Assembly (NCBI GenBank): GCA_000469685.2
Contig: LS997562.1
Location: 25,171,254-25,235,253, forward strand
Direction: 5' to 3'
Length of the DNA stretch: 64,000 nucleotides
DNA from: Haemonchus contortus
Taxonomy: Eukaryota > Nematoda > Chromadorea > Rhabditida > Trichostrongylidae
Shown piece after piece: positions 24,999-33,117 of this stretch (position 1 is the first letter of the stretch; each line of letters opens with the position of its first letter). The notes under the pieces are model-generated. The model was not told the DNA's origin and did not search any database. It saw only the letters and a list, made by a program, of their open reading frames with translations. A program made the translations under genes and the position numbers.

Positions 24999-25586
24999 GT
25001 AAATGAATAAATAAATGAACAAAAGTACTCAGCATTAAAGAGCACTGAAGCTTCAAATTCTTCGATGACCTCTCAAATTTTCAGGACATTTTACCAAATT
25101 GAAACGACATTTATATTCTTCGCATTTTTTTGCAAAGTTGTCTCGCTGATGCTCTTGTTCAGGCCCATTTTCAAGTTGACAGCAATCCAGATGGAGCAGA
25201 TTTGGAGAGAATAGCAAGCATGACAGGACTGAGCAAACGGGTAACTCAGGTTTGGTTCCAGGTAAATTAGAACATGGAAGGAATAGACGTTCTGTTGAGA
25301 TTCGTAATTGCTTTCATTGTAGAACTCAAGAGCACGTCAGAAAAAATTTCAAAGTAACCGAAAAGCTTGCGAAGCGACGCTGGAAAATATTCATTCAATG
25401 AATGGTCCTGTGAGTCCCAGCCAGAAAAGCGAAGCTAGCAGCGATGGAATCTTTCCATCGTCCGTTTTGACAAGGTCGTTTCAATTATACCTTTGCATTC
25501 ATCGGTCACTGACTCCCTGATGTTTCAGCGCAGAGGAAGCCATCGGTGATTCTACAGCCATGGGACCTTTACAACGTTATGAGTAA
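8446..25586 (+). CDS. lim-4: LIM-homeodomain transcription factor, lim-4 / LHX6-LHX8 class (9 exons, 335 aa)
   Basis: Exons: 8446-8682, 9195-9265, 9450-9560, 16817-16933, 17001-17089, 19777-19850, 25163-25261, 25323-25474 and 25529-25586. The coding total is 1008 bases (335 codons plus TAA), and every junction keeps phase. Visible domains are a leader (residues 1-79), LIM1 (C85, C88, H106, C109, C112, C115, C134, C137), LIM2 (C146, C149, H168, C171, C174, C177, C196, H199) and a homeodomain (about 217-276) with R221 (position 5), W264/F265 and N267 (positions 48, 49 and 51). The LIM2 stretch around TDWVRRAR, then CKRQLSTGEEFAL, and the homeodomain stretch SNPDGADLERIASMTGLSKR are typical of the LHX6/8 group. 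Known role of the family: a nuclear DNA-binding protein that sets neuron identity; C. elegans lim-4 specifies the AWB olfactory neuron and other head neurons. LIM domains bind LDB-type cofactors. The start is the first in-frame ATG after a TAG at 8434-8436. Orthology rests on remembered family features, without alignment. Confidence 0.93.
9195..9265 (+). CDS. lim-4: lim-4 exon 2: first half of LIM1
   Basis: The exon follows a clean tgtgtttcag acceptor and ends phase 2 at donor gtaaca. It encodes FGVVVCSGCDRAILER and the residues up to the second zinc-ligand group. C85 and C88 are the first ligand pair, followed by 17 residues to H106 in the next exon. That is the spacing in LHX6-type LIM1 domains. 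Confidence 0.92.
9450..9560 (+). CDS. lim-4: lim-4 exon 3: second half of LIM1
   Basis: The exon encodes SWHEDCLRCALCRSSLL and the closing CKSC pair of LIM1 (C112, C115, C134, C137), and ends phase 2 at donor gtatcg. The acceptor is ttattaag rather than the nematode consensus tttcag. An in-frame alternative AG at 9439-9440 would add three residues, but the chosen site gives the standard C-x17-H spacing. It is followed by the largest intron of the gene (7.26 kb). Confidence 0.9.
9739..9781. repeat. AT microsatellite in lim-4 intron 3
   Basis: A run of TA dinucleotides, longest at about 9759-9781, lies about 180 bases after the end of exon 3. Confidence 0.85.
10337..10577. mobile_element. Small TIR element in lim-4 intron 3
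   Basis: The ends are TTAACCCTTTGAC and, as a complement, TTAACCATTTGAC, enclosing about 240 bases. The interior contains several repeats of TTGGCACCCA/CACTGGGTGCC type. The sequence near 47000 starts with a similar CCCTTTAACGAC. No ORF supports a transposase. Confidence 0.55.
10660..10890 (+). mobile_element. 3' tail of a LINE with (AAAT)n end, in lim-4 intron 3
   Basis: A 3' UTR-like segment ends in TTACAATGTTCAAATAAATAAAT and about a dozen AAAT repeats (about 10838-10880). Such tails are typical of CR1/L2-type non-LTR elements. No RT coding sequence precedes it, so it is a 5'-truncated copy. A similar (AAAT)n tail lies at 24960-25018. Confidence 0.6.
12210..12440. repeat. Inverted-repeat element in lim-4 intron 3
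   Basis: ACATTCACCCAGAACTGGAT at about 12211 recurs inverted at about 12415-12435. Pairing continues through GCGGCAAA, AATTCGTGGTGA and AAACGACTC up to GCCCCTATCA. The arms are about 70-85 bases around a loop of about 80. The right arm has a small extra block. Confidence 0.7.
12441..16402. other. Interior of lim-4 intron 3 with decayed repeat-like sequence
   Basis: No exon with lim-4 phase or LIM spacing was found here. Several moderate ORFs (12510-12860 +, 13697-13999 -, 14866-15246 +) show no recognisable domain. Parts between 13.6 and 15.8 kb look like weathered non-LTR element sequence, but no RT or endonuclease motif could be shown. Confidence 0.35.
16403..16702. mobile_element. Intronic TIR-like repeat, copy 1 (lim-4 intron 3)
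   Basis: A unit of about 260 bases is flanked by a direct repeat of about 35 bases (GCGGCAAATCGATTACCC ... at 16403 and again at 16667). Its terminal motif GCGTTAGGAACGA also occurs inverted at the other end. The interior matches 18000-18265 closely (AGCAGGATGCAGCAGTAGGT). It ends 115 bases before lim-4 exon 4. Confidence 0.65.
16817..16933 (+). CDS. lim-4: lim-4 exon 4: first part of LIM2
   Basis: The exon starts after acceptor cgttaag, in phase with exon 3. It encodes QFGTKCASCCRLIH, TDWVRRARS and HLACFACAQCK. The first two ligands (C146, C149), H168 and C171, and the pair C174/C177 are all present. C149 to H168 has 18 intervening residues, as in LHX6/8 LIM2. It ends phase 2 at donor gtgaag before a 67-base intron. 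Confidence 0.95.
17001..17089 (+). CDS. lim-4: lim-4 exon 5: end of LIM2
   Basis: The exon opens after acceptor tattatag and reads QLSTGEEFALQDNRLLCKQH, closing LIM2 with C196 and H199. It continues through an acidic linker (ELVDGDP) and ends phase 1 at donor gtaagc. The QLSTGEEFAL block is nearly invariant in the LHX6/8/Awh group. Confidence 0.96.
18000..18265. mobile_element. Intronic TIR-like repeat, copy 2 (lim-4 intron 5)
   Basis: This is the same unit as 16403-16702 in the same orientation, without the extra direct repeat on its left. The ORFs on the - strand in both copies are parallel and hydrophobic but have no recognised family. Confidence 0.65.
18929..19102. mobile_element. 174-base MITE, copy 1 (lim-4 intron 5)
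   Basis: The terminal inverted repeats are about 38 bases, with the outer 22 perfect (ACGAAAATTCAGTCCGGCAC ...). The interior contains CAAGGACACGGGTGTTGGTG. The element at 53831-54006 is the same family in opposite orientation. Confidence 0.8.
19103..19776. other. Rest of lim-4 intron 5, no further feature
   Basis: AT-rich intron sequence with a poly-T stretch near 19604. No exon or repeat partner was identified. Confidence 0.45.
19777..19850 (+). CDS. lim-4: lim-4 exon 6: start of homeodomain
   Basis: The exon follows acceptor aattacag. A basic linker (QQKQKIKR) leads into homeodomain arm and helix 1 (VRTTFAEEQLSVLQ). The exon ends phase 0 after homeodomain position 17 at donor gtgacg. R221 corresponds to the minor-groove Arg5. 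Confidence 0.96.
20840..21060 (-). repeat. Dispersed repeat family, member 1 (lim-4 intron 6)
   Basis: On the - strand the segment reads AAAGCAAAACAAGCACATGC, then ATCAAACGTTGATGTCATGC, and CAGCTGCGCCATCACTGCAC. The + strand at 22335-22450 carries the same order of blocks, and 41545-41600 shares the first block. The common short ORF context (STCIKESN / STCIKDPN) suggests a decayed coding element of unknown type. Confidence 0.45.
22335..22450 (+). repeat. Dispersed repeat family, member 2 (lim-4 intron 6)
   Basis: This is the inverted partner of 20840-21060, about 1.3 kb away. The pair could base-pair within the intron. An ORF of 139 codons (22381-22800) overlaps it but shows no domain. Confidence 0.45.
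22801..24960. other. lim-4 intron 6, no recognised gene
   Basis: The ORFs at 23944-24285 (-) and 24348-24560 (+) are short and hydrophobic with no family signature. No lim-4 exon fits here, because exons 6 and 7 already join within the homeodomain. Confidence 0.4.
24960..25018 (+). repeat. (AAAT)n tail in lim-4 intron 6
   Basis: About a dozen AAAT repeats follow GGCACACCCTTGGGTGAATT. This resembles the poly-(AAAT) end of a retroposed LINE copy. It lies 144 bases upstream of lim-4 exon 7. Confidence 0.65.
25163..25261 (+). CDS. lim-4: lim-4 exon 7: homeodomain helices 2 and 3
   Basis: This exon is 33 codons in phase 0 on both sides. It carries DSNPDGADLERIASMTG and then LSKRVTQVWFQ of the recognition helix. 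The intron after it separates Gln50 from Asn51 of the homeodomain. The intron is only 61 bases. Confidence 0.97.
25323..25474 (+). CDS. lim-4: lim-4 exon 8: end of homeodomain and Ser-rich tail
   Basis: The exon starts NSRARQKKF, completing the recognition helix with Asn51 and Arg53. A polar, Ser/Lys-rich tail follows (PVSPSQKSEASSDG). It ends phase 2 at donor gtcgtt, a weak donor, followed by a 54-base intron with a tgtttcag acceptor. Confidence 0.93.
25529..25586 (+). CDS. lim-4: lim-4 exon 9: C-terminus and stop
   Basis: One base completes a Ser codon; 18 codons (AEEAIGDSTAMGPLQRYE) and TAA follow. The join to exon 8 is in phase. No AATAAA lies close downstream, so the polyadenylation site is not placed. 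A pyrimidine-rich tract follows the stop. Confidence 0.85.
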
Positions 25587-25889
25587 AGTGTTCGTTTTTT
25601 TTTTCTTGCTATCCTAGACGCTTTTCTACTCGGTAATCCTAGGAAGAGATGAGAAGTCCATCAAAATGGGCTAAACATTCGCGACGAGCGCAGTTTCCGC
25701 GAATGCGTCCCCCACAGACGGGGGTCTTATTCGCGGTACCGGCCGTGGCAGCCTAGATGTGCTGTCACCGTCTCGGGAAACGCACAAACTATGGGAGATG
25801 ACTTTTCTTTTTTTTTCTTTGCCGAAGGGAATCAGCTGTACGCTAGTTCCTAATTACAATATTTCACTGAAGTTGAGACTATCGAAAAA
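25587..25889. other. 3' flank of lim-4
   Basis: Contains T-rich tracts and a GC patch with a short inverted motif (CCCCCACAGACGGGGG). No polyadenylation signal could be fixed. Confidence 0.4.
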
Positions 25890-26880
25890 TTATGATACAA
25901 GCAAATAACAAGCAATTATCAAACATCGAACAAAGAAACGACTGTGATAATAACTTCCAAAGTGCAATTCAGCAATGCCCCATTGATGGCGTTTTCGCAA
26001 AAATGGGAACGTGTACTGGCAGGCAAATGAATGGCTTCCATGAAATCGAGTTTTTATTGTAGCGCTGGGCAACGAGTTTTCTCGAATTCAATTTTGCTTA
26101 TTCATGAGGCTTACAAACCTGGCTCATTTATAAGTATGATGCTCCAATCAATTTATTCTTCCATTAGCAAACTATCGGGGAAGCCCGTGTTCCTTATAAG
26201 CTGTGTTGGAGCGGTAATTTACGCAGTGGTGAATGAGTAGTGTGTGGGGATCTAAGTAATCATGCTATAGGGTAGGTCATGGACTTCCTGGAATTAGGCA
26301 TGAAAAGCATTTTTCAATACAGCAGTCTGATTGTAAAGTTGACTCAACGAAATTTGACTGAAAACCGTTGCGAGAGCTTGTAAATCCGCTCTTACCATTA
26401 GTTTGGGAATAGCTCGTGAAGTATTACCATACGCTGTAGTTTACGGGCAGTAGCAGGGAACTGTTTTTCCCCTCTTCATTCGATTTTGTTTTTGAATTTG
26501 TTTACTTGTTTATTCATTTATCAATTTATTTATTTGTTTATTCATACGTGCCATTCCACGCGCCTTAGAAGGGGAAGAAACAGTCATTGTGTTTTGCAGA
26601 AAGAGCCGAGTTATCTTCGAATAACTAGGTAATATGCAAGAAAGTACCCTTATAACTACCATCCCAACTTATCGCCCTTATTTTGTGAGTAAATATGTTA
26701 AGGAAAGTTAAGGAGACTTTTTTCATTGGAGCGGCCGCGATTTTCATCCAATTCCAATACTTACTCTAGTCGGCAATGGTATCCCAGACATTTAAGGTGG
26801 CTTGCCCTGAAGTTCGGCACAGAGTGTACCGACAAACCTCGGTGGCAAGTAAGCCAGGTAATAAGCGGACGCCAATTTTG
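25890..26880. repeat. Foldback family, half copy
   Basis: 25890-26395 matches the arm of the palindrome at 35260-36660 (blocks CCCATTGATGGCGTTTTCGC, GGGAACGTGTACTGGCA, GGGAAGCCCGTGTTCCTTAT). 26700-26880 matches that element's centre (CATTGGAGCGGCCGCG). Between them lies extra AT-rich sequence (about 26400-26590). The second arm is missing. Confidence 0.7.
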
Positions 26881-27372
26881 TGATATCATATGTAAGATTC
26901 CGATCCTCTTTTCTCAATTATCACAACGGTTACATAAAGAAGAAAATATTCAGAAGAAGATCGAATGTGAAGTATAGAATACCACCAGTCGATTCGCCCG
27001 GCCTCAGTCTTTCTTCGAAAAAGTTATGATAATCGGCTAACACTCTACCCCCTCTTTGGAACAAAAATATTTTTGTGTTTACGAAGTCCGACACAGGACT
27101 AACGGGTGTGTGAGCTGGGGTTATAACTGTGATCAATAGATGATGTTTCTCATACAGTAAGCTTAACGCGACGCCGATGATGAGAACTGATTACAGGAGG
27201 CAGCGACGCTTCGGAGAAACAAAAGAAGCAGTGAGGGGGACGAGATCGACGACGTCCGGGCGGGCTCCCCGATGGAGCCGAAGACGGAGGCGACGACCAC
27301 GGCTTCGGGTCCGAACAGGCTCATCACTTCACTTATTCGATACTTGTTATTCTCCTGTAACTGCTTATTATC
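26881..27372 (+). other. GC-rich acidic reading frame, possibly LTR-element coding or LTR sequence
   Basis: About 27180-27320 is GC-rich and open in a frame reading NKRSSEGDEIDDVRAGSPME, which continues into the LTR-like end at 27373. It is unlike the AT-rich flanks. No family was recognised; it may be part of an LTR. Confidence 0.3.
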
Positions 27373-27450
27373 GATAAATGATATCTATGTCCCTGTGTCT
27401 ACCTACATCTGAGGAGGGTGAGGACCCGACTTATCACTGGTAGCAGCGAG
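27373..27450 (+). repeat. LTR 3' end with primer-binding-like site
   Basis: ATAAATGATATCTATGTCCC through CTGAGGAGGGTGAGGACCCG and TTATCAC is repeated at 29980-30054. Here it is followed directly by TGGTAGCAGCGAG, a form typical of a primer-binding site after a 5' LTR. The other copy diverges at exactly this point. Confidence 0.5.
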
Positions 27451-29160
27451 TGCGATTGCACTCAGTGGAAGCCAGGTCAGTGGTCGGCTTTTGCACCCTT
27501 TTATAACGAGCTTTCTTCACTCTTCTCTTTCTTCTTTCAATTCTTACTTATGCTTGCTAGTCACCACACTCTTGACGGGACGATCCGATGGCCAGTATAG
27601 TTCCATTAGTGCCAGGCGTCTTCCGCTTATCGCCGTCATCCATTCTTTCTTCCCTCACTTCTCCTCCTTTGCTTTGGCACTTTTCGTTTCACTTTAGCTT
27701 TCCTTGCACCTGGGACATATGGTTGTACCTTCGATGAAGACCTTTCGGTCAGCCATTCGATACTTTATAAGGTTGCGATTGGTAGTGGTTTAGTTCTATC
27801 AGTGATCTTCTATTTCACAATCGGGGTGCCGACAACTTTAAAAAGACGTCCCCTTTATAAAAGATCTAGCTATTTCTTGTTTGGTGTCTCGCGTCATCAG
27901 CAGTACTGTTGCAATGTAGAATTAGACGATAAACCGCGTTTGTATAATTGAGTTCGCGCGCAAGGACAACGTCTTCATAGCTCCAAGCACAGTAATCGTG
28001 AGTTTAAGTGAAATTTCATCGTGCACGCATTTTTACTAACATAAAAGTCAGTTATTATAAGAGCAAGGTCGCTGATCAGTGTTATTTTTAATATTAAATG
28101 CTCTCCTTTTACTGTTCTTTTCGTTACTATAACTTCCTTATTTCTCTCAGTTCTCCTTTTGTCGATATAACTACGACTTGGAGTTTCCTTCTTCCATTAT
28201 TGATTCTCCTAAGCGGTTCAATCTCTTTCCGCTATGCGGCTACTCATATCACACGGAGCATCTCCGCGCATGCTTCCCACAACTCTCGATTTTTTATACT
28301 CTAACGGTTCATGCAGCCGTTCGCTGACATTTTCATGCTCTCGTTAGCTTCTTGACCATGCCAACGACCAGACATCTCGAAAATCGGGGATCCGTGAGGG
28401 ACCAGCAGAAGTGCCAAATGCCAACCAAAGTATTTTCACTCCAAAAGATTAAACGATTGTCTCGTCATTAAGATCAGGTCCTGTACTCTGGCAGCATAGA
28501 CCTTTTTCCTCTGTTGCAATTTTTCCTTTATTGCGACAAGACCTTTTCCTTTATTGCGATTATTTTCTCAGAAATGAGACCGAGCGGTTGGCCGCTGCGA
28601 ATGGCGCAGGGATTGTTCATTTCCTCGCGGTTTTTTAGGGATTCCTTCCTCCCTCCCCACTCACACCATCGCAGGGTTGTAACTTCTCGCCGGCAAAGCG
28701 TCTTCCCACGATAAAATAGAATTCCGTAACTTGGCTCCTAGCGGAGGTGATGGGAACGCAGGCTCACAACTTCTCATAATATTCATCTTTATAAAAGATC
28801 AAAACTTCACGGAAGAGTTCCATGGCTCAATCACATCTCGGTTCCCAACACATGGGGGGCACCGCCTCTCCTCCCTCGCCGTATAAGATTGGATCGTACC
28901 CTCTCTTGGTATCTAGTACTGTTTTTGCCTTCATGCCGATCACTCGCAGGCAAGTTAAATCATCTATTCCCTCTGATGAGGTTTTTACCCATCCTTCTGA
29001 CACCGTAGCCAAGTCTTTGGATCTGACCAAGGAGTTACCATTCTCTATCTTTGAAGTCTCAGACGACGCCCTACTTCATGGACGAGACGCCGAGGCGGTG
29101 CGCCACATCCGTCATCGAGCAGGTTTGGAACGACACCTGTGCCACGACAGCATTGCTTAC
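27451..29160. other. No gene recognised
   Basis: This could be the internal region of the LTR element that starts at 27438, but no gag, protease or RT motif is visible. The largest ORF (28822-29163 +, 113 codons) has no recognised domain. Confidence 0.35.
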
Positions 29161-29161
29161 T

Positions 29162-29918
29162 AGTAAGTTGATGCACAATTATTGCGGATTTTCTCGCGGC
29201 TTCTTTTCTCCAGATAGAATATGGATATCGGGTTCGGGTTTTTTCTAGAAATGATCTACTTGATTTCCTCTACAGAAGGGTACCTAGAAAACCATCCGCA
29301 TATTCGCGAAACCAGGCTCTACTGCTTCGAGAAATGTGTGAAGGTGGCAGAGTCATTCCGCGATCTCAGTAACTTTTTTTAAACAAATTTTATTCAATGA
29401 AACGACAAAAATACTAAACACAAGCATGTTCACATAATTACTCCGGAACTTATCCACCATTTTCGTCAAGCACTACTTCCCATTGACTAGATAGTCGGAT
29501 TCCAAAAACGAAGACGTTTTGATCCTTGGGGGCGCTCCACGCCCTGATATTGGCCATCAAGTCACCCAAATCATCGTAGCTTCTATTCCCTAGCCATTTT
29601 TTCAGCGAACGGTTGACGAGATAATCCATAAAAGTTCCTGCTGGTGAATATGGCAGACTTAGAGGCAGATCCCATTTTTCGGTTGGCCCTGAGTGATTGT
29701 TCGATCGCCGAAAAGTTACTGAGATCGCGGAATGACTGTGCCACCTTTCAAACTTTCTCGAAGTAGTTAAGCCTAACTTCATGGATATGCGGATGGTTTT
29801 TTGAGTATATTATTTAAGTGGAAATCAATCAGATCATTTCTAGAAAAAACCCGAACTCAATATTCAAATTTTATCGGGAGAAAAAAAGCCGCGAAGAAAA
29901 TAATTATGCATCAAATTG
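29162..29918 (-). mobile_element. Bandit/Hsmar1-like mariner derivative, copy 2
   Basis: The ends resemble TTAGGTTGATGCA on both sides, flanked by TA-rich sequence. The - strand frame 29450-29782 reads like the transposase C-terminal part (YSPAGTFMDYLVNRSLKKWL, then SYDDLGDLMANI), although the third catalytic Asp region is altered. Inverted sub-arms (GAGATCGCGGAATGACTGTG and its complement) give it a rearranged, partly palindromic structure. Confidence 0.7.
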
Positions 29919-29979
29919 ATAGCAAAATCAACGAAAGCAACGCCTCCCTCCAAGCAAGCTTGAATAGTCTTCAAAGAGT

Positions 29980-30054
29980 CTTCTTTATCAATAAATGATA
30001 TCTATGCCCTGTGTCTACCGTACATCTGAGGAGGGTGAGAACCCGACCTATCAC
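29980..30054 (+). repeat. Solo LTR end
   Basis: This is the same 65- to 70-base sequence as 27373-27437, ending at CTATCAC and followed by unrelated sequence. It fits a solo or truncated LTR directly after the mariner derivative. Confidence 0.5.
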
Positions 30055-30493
30055 TCAGGGAAGTGCAAATGGTGCAAATGCTATACTGTGACATGGATAT
30101 CCACACCATTTTTATAGTCATAACTTAATCACTGAAGATGCCTCGGGTGATGACTAACATTAGTTCGTATGATTGAGAGGCGAAACGAACCGATTCTTGT
30201 TTTTTCGTCTTTAGTTAGCTTTCGTTAGCCTAACACTTTTTGTCTCTCTTTAATACTGAATAGTCAAAGCTTCGTCGTAAATATCGAAGGGATTTTGGTC
30301 GGTGGGTAGCCCTTGCTTTCTTAGGCCCCTTATCTTCTCGTTTCGTTGTCATTGGTTTCTTTTACCGAATACCTACGATCTCCTAATATCCCACATTAAA
30401 TATCTATCAAATTTAATCGCTCTAGGTTCAATTTGATATTTCTCCTGCAAACTCTACCCTCTAAGGGACGATTGTGGCCCTGCTACCTGCACT

Positions 30494-31160
30494 AAAGGCA
30501 CCGTTCACTTAAATTTCGGTAATCCAGATTATGATGAAAAATGGAAGACAAGATCGAAACTAGTGCGACTGAGGTGAAGAAACTGCGTGCATCGGTGTTT
30601 CCAAAGTGAAGAAAGGCTTTGAAAACCCGTTAAAAAGGGGGCTGGACGAGAATGGAACAAGAAAAATGAAGAAGGTGGGGCGCCCGGACGAGCTAAACAG
30701 TGCGTTTCACTGCGCGCGTGTGGGTCCTGTTGCGAATAACAGACGATGGTAAGCCAAAATTCACTCACTCATAAGCATCAATAAACAAAAAAACCCTAGT
30801 AACAGCAAAAGTAGCTCACCTTTTTCAGCCTCTAGGAGTAGGAAATCAAATAAGGGATCGCGGCAGCAAAAAGAAAAACAGAGGAAAAAAGAATGGGAGA
30901 AAAACATCGCCTCATCACTCGGCGATTAGCTGATTGTGCGTGGGTCCTAGAACGAATAATTGCAATCAGTATTGTCTCGACACTCGTCTAACGTGACACC
31001 GATCGAGAGGCGGGAACGCGAACTACGGCGACAACGGGGCTTCCATTATGCCCTAAGCGCCGGGATGGTGGAAGCGAGAGGGTCCCTTTACCACCCATGG
31101 AGAGCGCTGATTATTCCTAAAGGACGAACTCAGAAACCTTTTTATCGTAAACCGTGCCTT
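30494..31160. mobile_element. MITE-like element with about 20-base TIRs, copy B
   Basis: The left end is AAAGGCACCGTTCACTTAAA; the right end complements to AAGGCACGGTTTACGATAAA. The interior is the reverse complement of copy A (3756-4361) with about 60 extra bases near 30750-30820. The ORFs on both strands are by-products. Confidence 0.7.
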
Positions 31161-31335
31161 GAAGTGTTTTCATCCTGTGGCCTGTACTACTACCAAATTT
31201 CAACGCTCTATGACCACGGGATTAAAAGTTATGAATTTGCGGTCAGACACACACACCGACACACATGCACACACACAAACGCATCGGCGAACCAACAGAA
31301 ACGCTTACCGAATTATAGTAGGATATCACTACAAT
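31161..31335. repeat. CAGA/CACA-tailed repeat end, copy 2
   Basis: An AT-rich motif (GTTATGAATTTGCGG) leads into a CACACA/CAGA-type tract and the end AATTATAGTAGGATA. This is the same 3' end as at 600-712 and 31800-31844. It abuts MITE copy B on its left. Confidence 0.55.
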
Positions 31336-31374
31336 ATAAATGTATTCTATCATCTTCAAATCTATGAACGTAAG

Positions 31375-32060
31375 ACATAACGACATTTTGTACTCTCGTG
31401 ATATTTCAATGAGTCTTTTCGACTCTGCTGTCCTTCCTACTTTGAGGCACGCTTCGGAGACTTGGACTCCACGAAAGCAGGATGGGCATGCTGTCAGCCT
31501 TACTCAAGCCGCTTGGAAAGGACGATACTCGGAATTTCTCCATACACGCAAGTGCAGAGGGGAATCCGGAGTTCAGAGCTCCGTCATCGAACGAAGATCA
31601 GGGATGCCGTTGAATACGCCAAGAAATCGTAGATCAGGTGGGCCGGACACTTTATGAGATACCAGTTGCTCACGCACGCATGCTAACGCGTGCACCGACT
31701 TCCCATTTCATAACTGTTTCCTCAACGCGCTCACGTGATCTTTACATCTACATCGTGCCTACGTGACTTTCGGTAAGACAAACAGACAGAAAAACAGACA
31801 GAAAAACAGACAAACGGACGTTTGCCGTTTATATATAGTAGGATAGTGATGACTGTTGGACCAGGACGGTTACTGACTGGATCCCTCGGGACATTAAACG
31901 AAGTCCACGACGGCCGCCAACGAGATGGGTAGACTTCTTCACGAAAGCTCTAAATGAAAGGAATGTTGGACCTCGTGTTCCTGAAGCGAGGACGATTTAC
32001 TGGACCACTCTGGCTCGTGACAGGGACAAATGGAGACGTTATTAACACACGCTCGAAGAA
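31375..32060 (+). pseudogene. 3' end of an RTE-type LINE reverse transcriptase, split by an insertion
   Basis: The frame before the insertion reads LFDSAVLPTLRHASETWTPR, then decays up to RWAGHFMRY in a shifted frame. After the insertion (31663-31844) it resumes with [20 protein letters not shown], then [20 protein letters not shown] and [11 protein letters not shown], ending TAA at 32048-32050. These motifs are typical of the C-terminus of nematode RTE reverse transcriptases. The catalytic domain is absent (5' truncation). Confidence 0.75.
31663..31844. mobile_element. CAGA-tailed repeat inserted in the RTE fragment
   Basis: About 182 bases break the RTE frame between the Tyr codon of HFMRY and the following SDD. 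The 3' part is (CAGACAGAAAAA)n, then GTTTGCCGTTTATATATAGT and AGGAT. The tail matches 600-712 and 31190-31335, so the family transposed after the RTE fragment was in place. Confidence 0.75.
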
Positions 32061-32700
32061 ATCAACGACCACCGGGCGACAGGTGATACGGGTGACAGGA
32101 TATAACTACATTTCTAAAAACAACGCATAAAAAATGGAGTAATACTGATAATACTGACAATTCCATTGGTTGAGCCTTGTGGCCGGTCTAAAGGTCTGCT
32201 AGTAGCACCCTAATACGTGGTTGTCGGGATGCTGTAGATGGAAGTCTACTGCAGAGGTTACTAAAGTAATCATTTTGATCAGATTTCACATCTCATAGTA
32301 TCGGTAATACTGGGTCTCGATAAATTTGAATATTTTAACCATTAATTGACCCGAACAACTTGTTCGAAAGTTTTTCAAAGTTTTCAAAAGTAGGAGTGGC
32401 ACGTAAGCGAGCAGAATTGACTGACTTCGGATGACCTCATTTATTAGTTATATCCTGGGATGTCTCCTGGAGCAGTCCCTGACCCGGCCTCTGGGTCATA
32501 AAAACACCGCTAGGAGGTTGGGTTCAGGGTGCCGACAGACAGCTCCAGTCGATTGCAGGTCAGCTTCATTGCTTCTGATTTGCCTCCCTTTGGAATGCTC
32601 TTCTTGTAACTCGAAAAGGTAACCTAGAAATCACAAATATTTTTCGAATTACAGGCTCCAAAGAAGACGAATCTGCCGAAACGTAAGCTCCTTGTGAATA
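32061..32700. other. No gene recognised
   Basis: Contains the 3' UTR of the RTE fragment (a GTGATACGGGTGACAGG motif) and then unassigned sequence. A polyA-signal-like GAATAAAGAG lies near 32697. Confidence 0.4.
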
Positions 32701-32706
32701 AAGAGT

Positions 32707-33117
32707 TTAATAATCTCGAGGGCAAAAGCAACTAAATAATACTTTGCTTCCAAAATGCCGACTACCGGCATGTTCACCTGTTAGTGTTCTCGTCGAGCTA
32801 CCAAGGAACGGTGGGTGGCTGGACACCGAGATCCACGATTGTTTCTGAGGCACACCCAGTGAGGAATTGATCGCCATCAGCTGAAAGTGTGATGGCGACC
32901 GATTTGGGTTCACCTCCCTGCCAACTTTGGAAAAGGCTCCACAGAGCCAAAAACACTGATTAGTCGGGTGGTAGAATAGTAGAGCAGTTGTATGGGAGTG
33001 GTATGTACAAGATCCGATCTCTATGGTTGCAAGGACACAACCATGCGTAGATGCCTGTGAGAACCCTGCTGAAGAAACCACCACGCAAAGAAGCATAAGA
33101 GTCAAAGGAGTCAACAT
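32707..33117 (-). pseudogene. Signal-peptide ORF next to gag, possible env-like gene of an LTR element
   Basis: A 136-codon ORF starts with a hydrophobic leader (MLTPLTLMLLCVVVSSAGFS) and carries spaced cysteines (GCVL, SCTY, NQCFWLCG). Its ATG overlaps the stop of the gag-like ORF. The block around the CFWLCGAFSKVGRE region and LMAIN is conserved in decayed copies at 39290-39505 and 40085-40335 on the same strand. An envelope-like identity is inference from the signal peptide, cysteines and gag context. Confidence 0.4.

Noticed and set aside
24670..25056. 128-codon - strand ORF overlapping the (AAAT)n tail
   Set aside because: Its leucine/isoleucine/tyrosine/phenylalanine run is the translated simple repeat.
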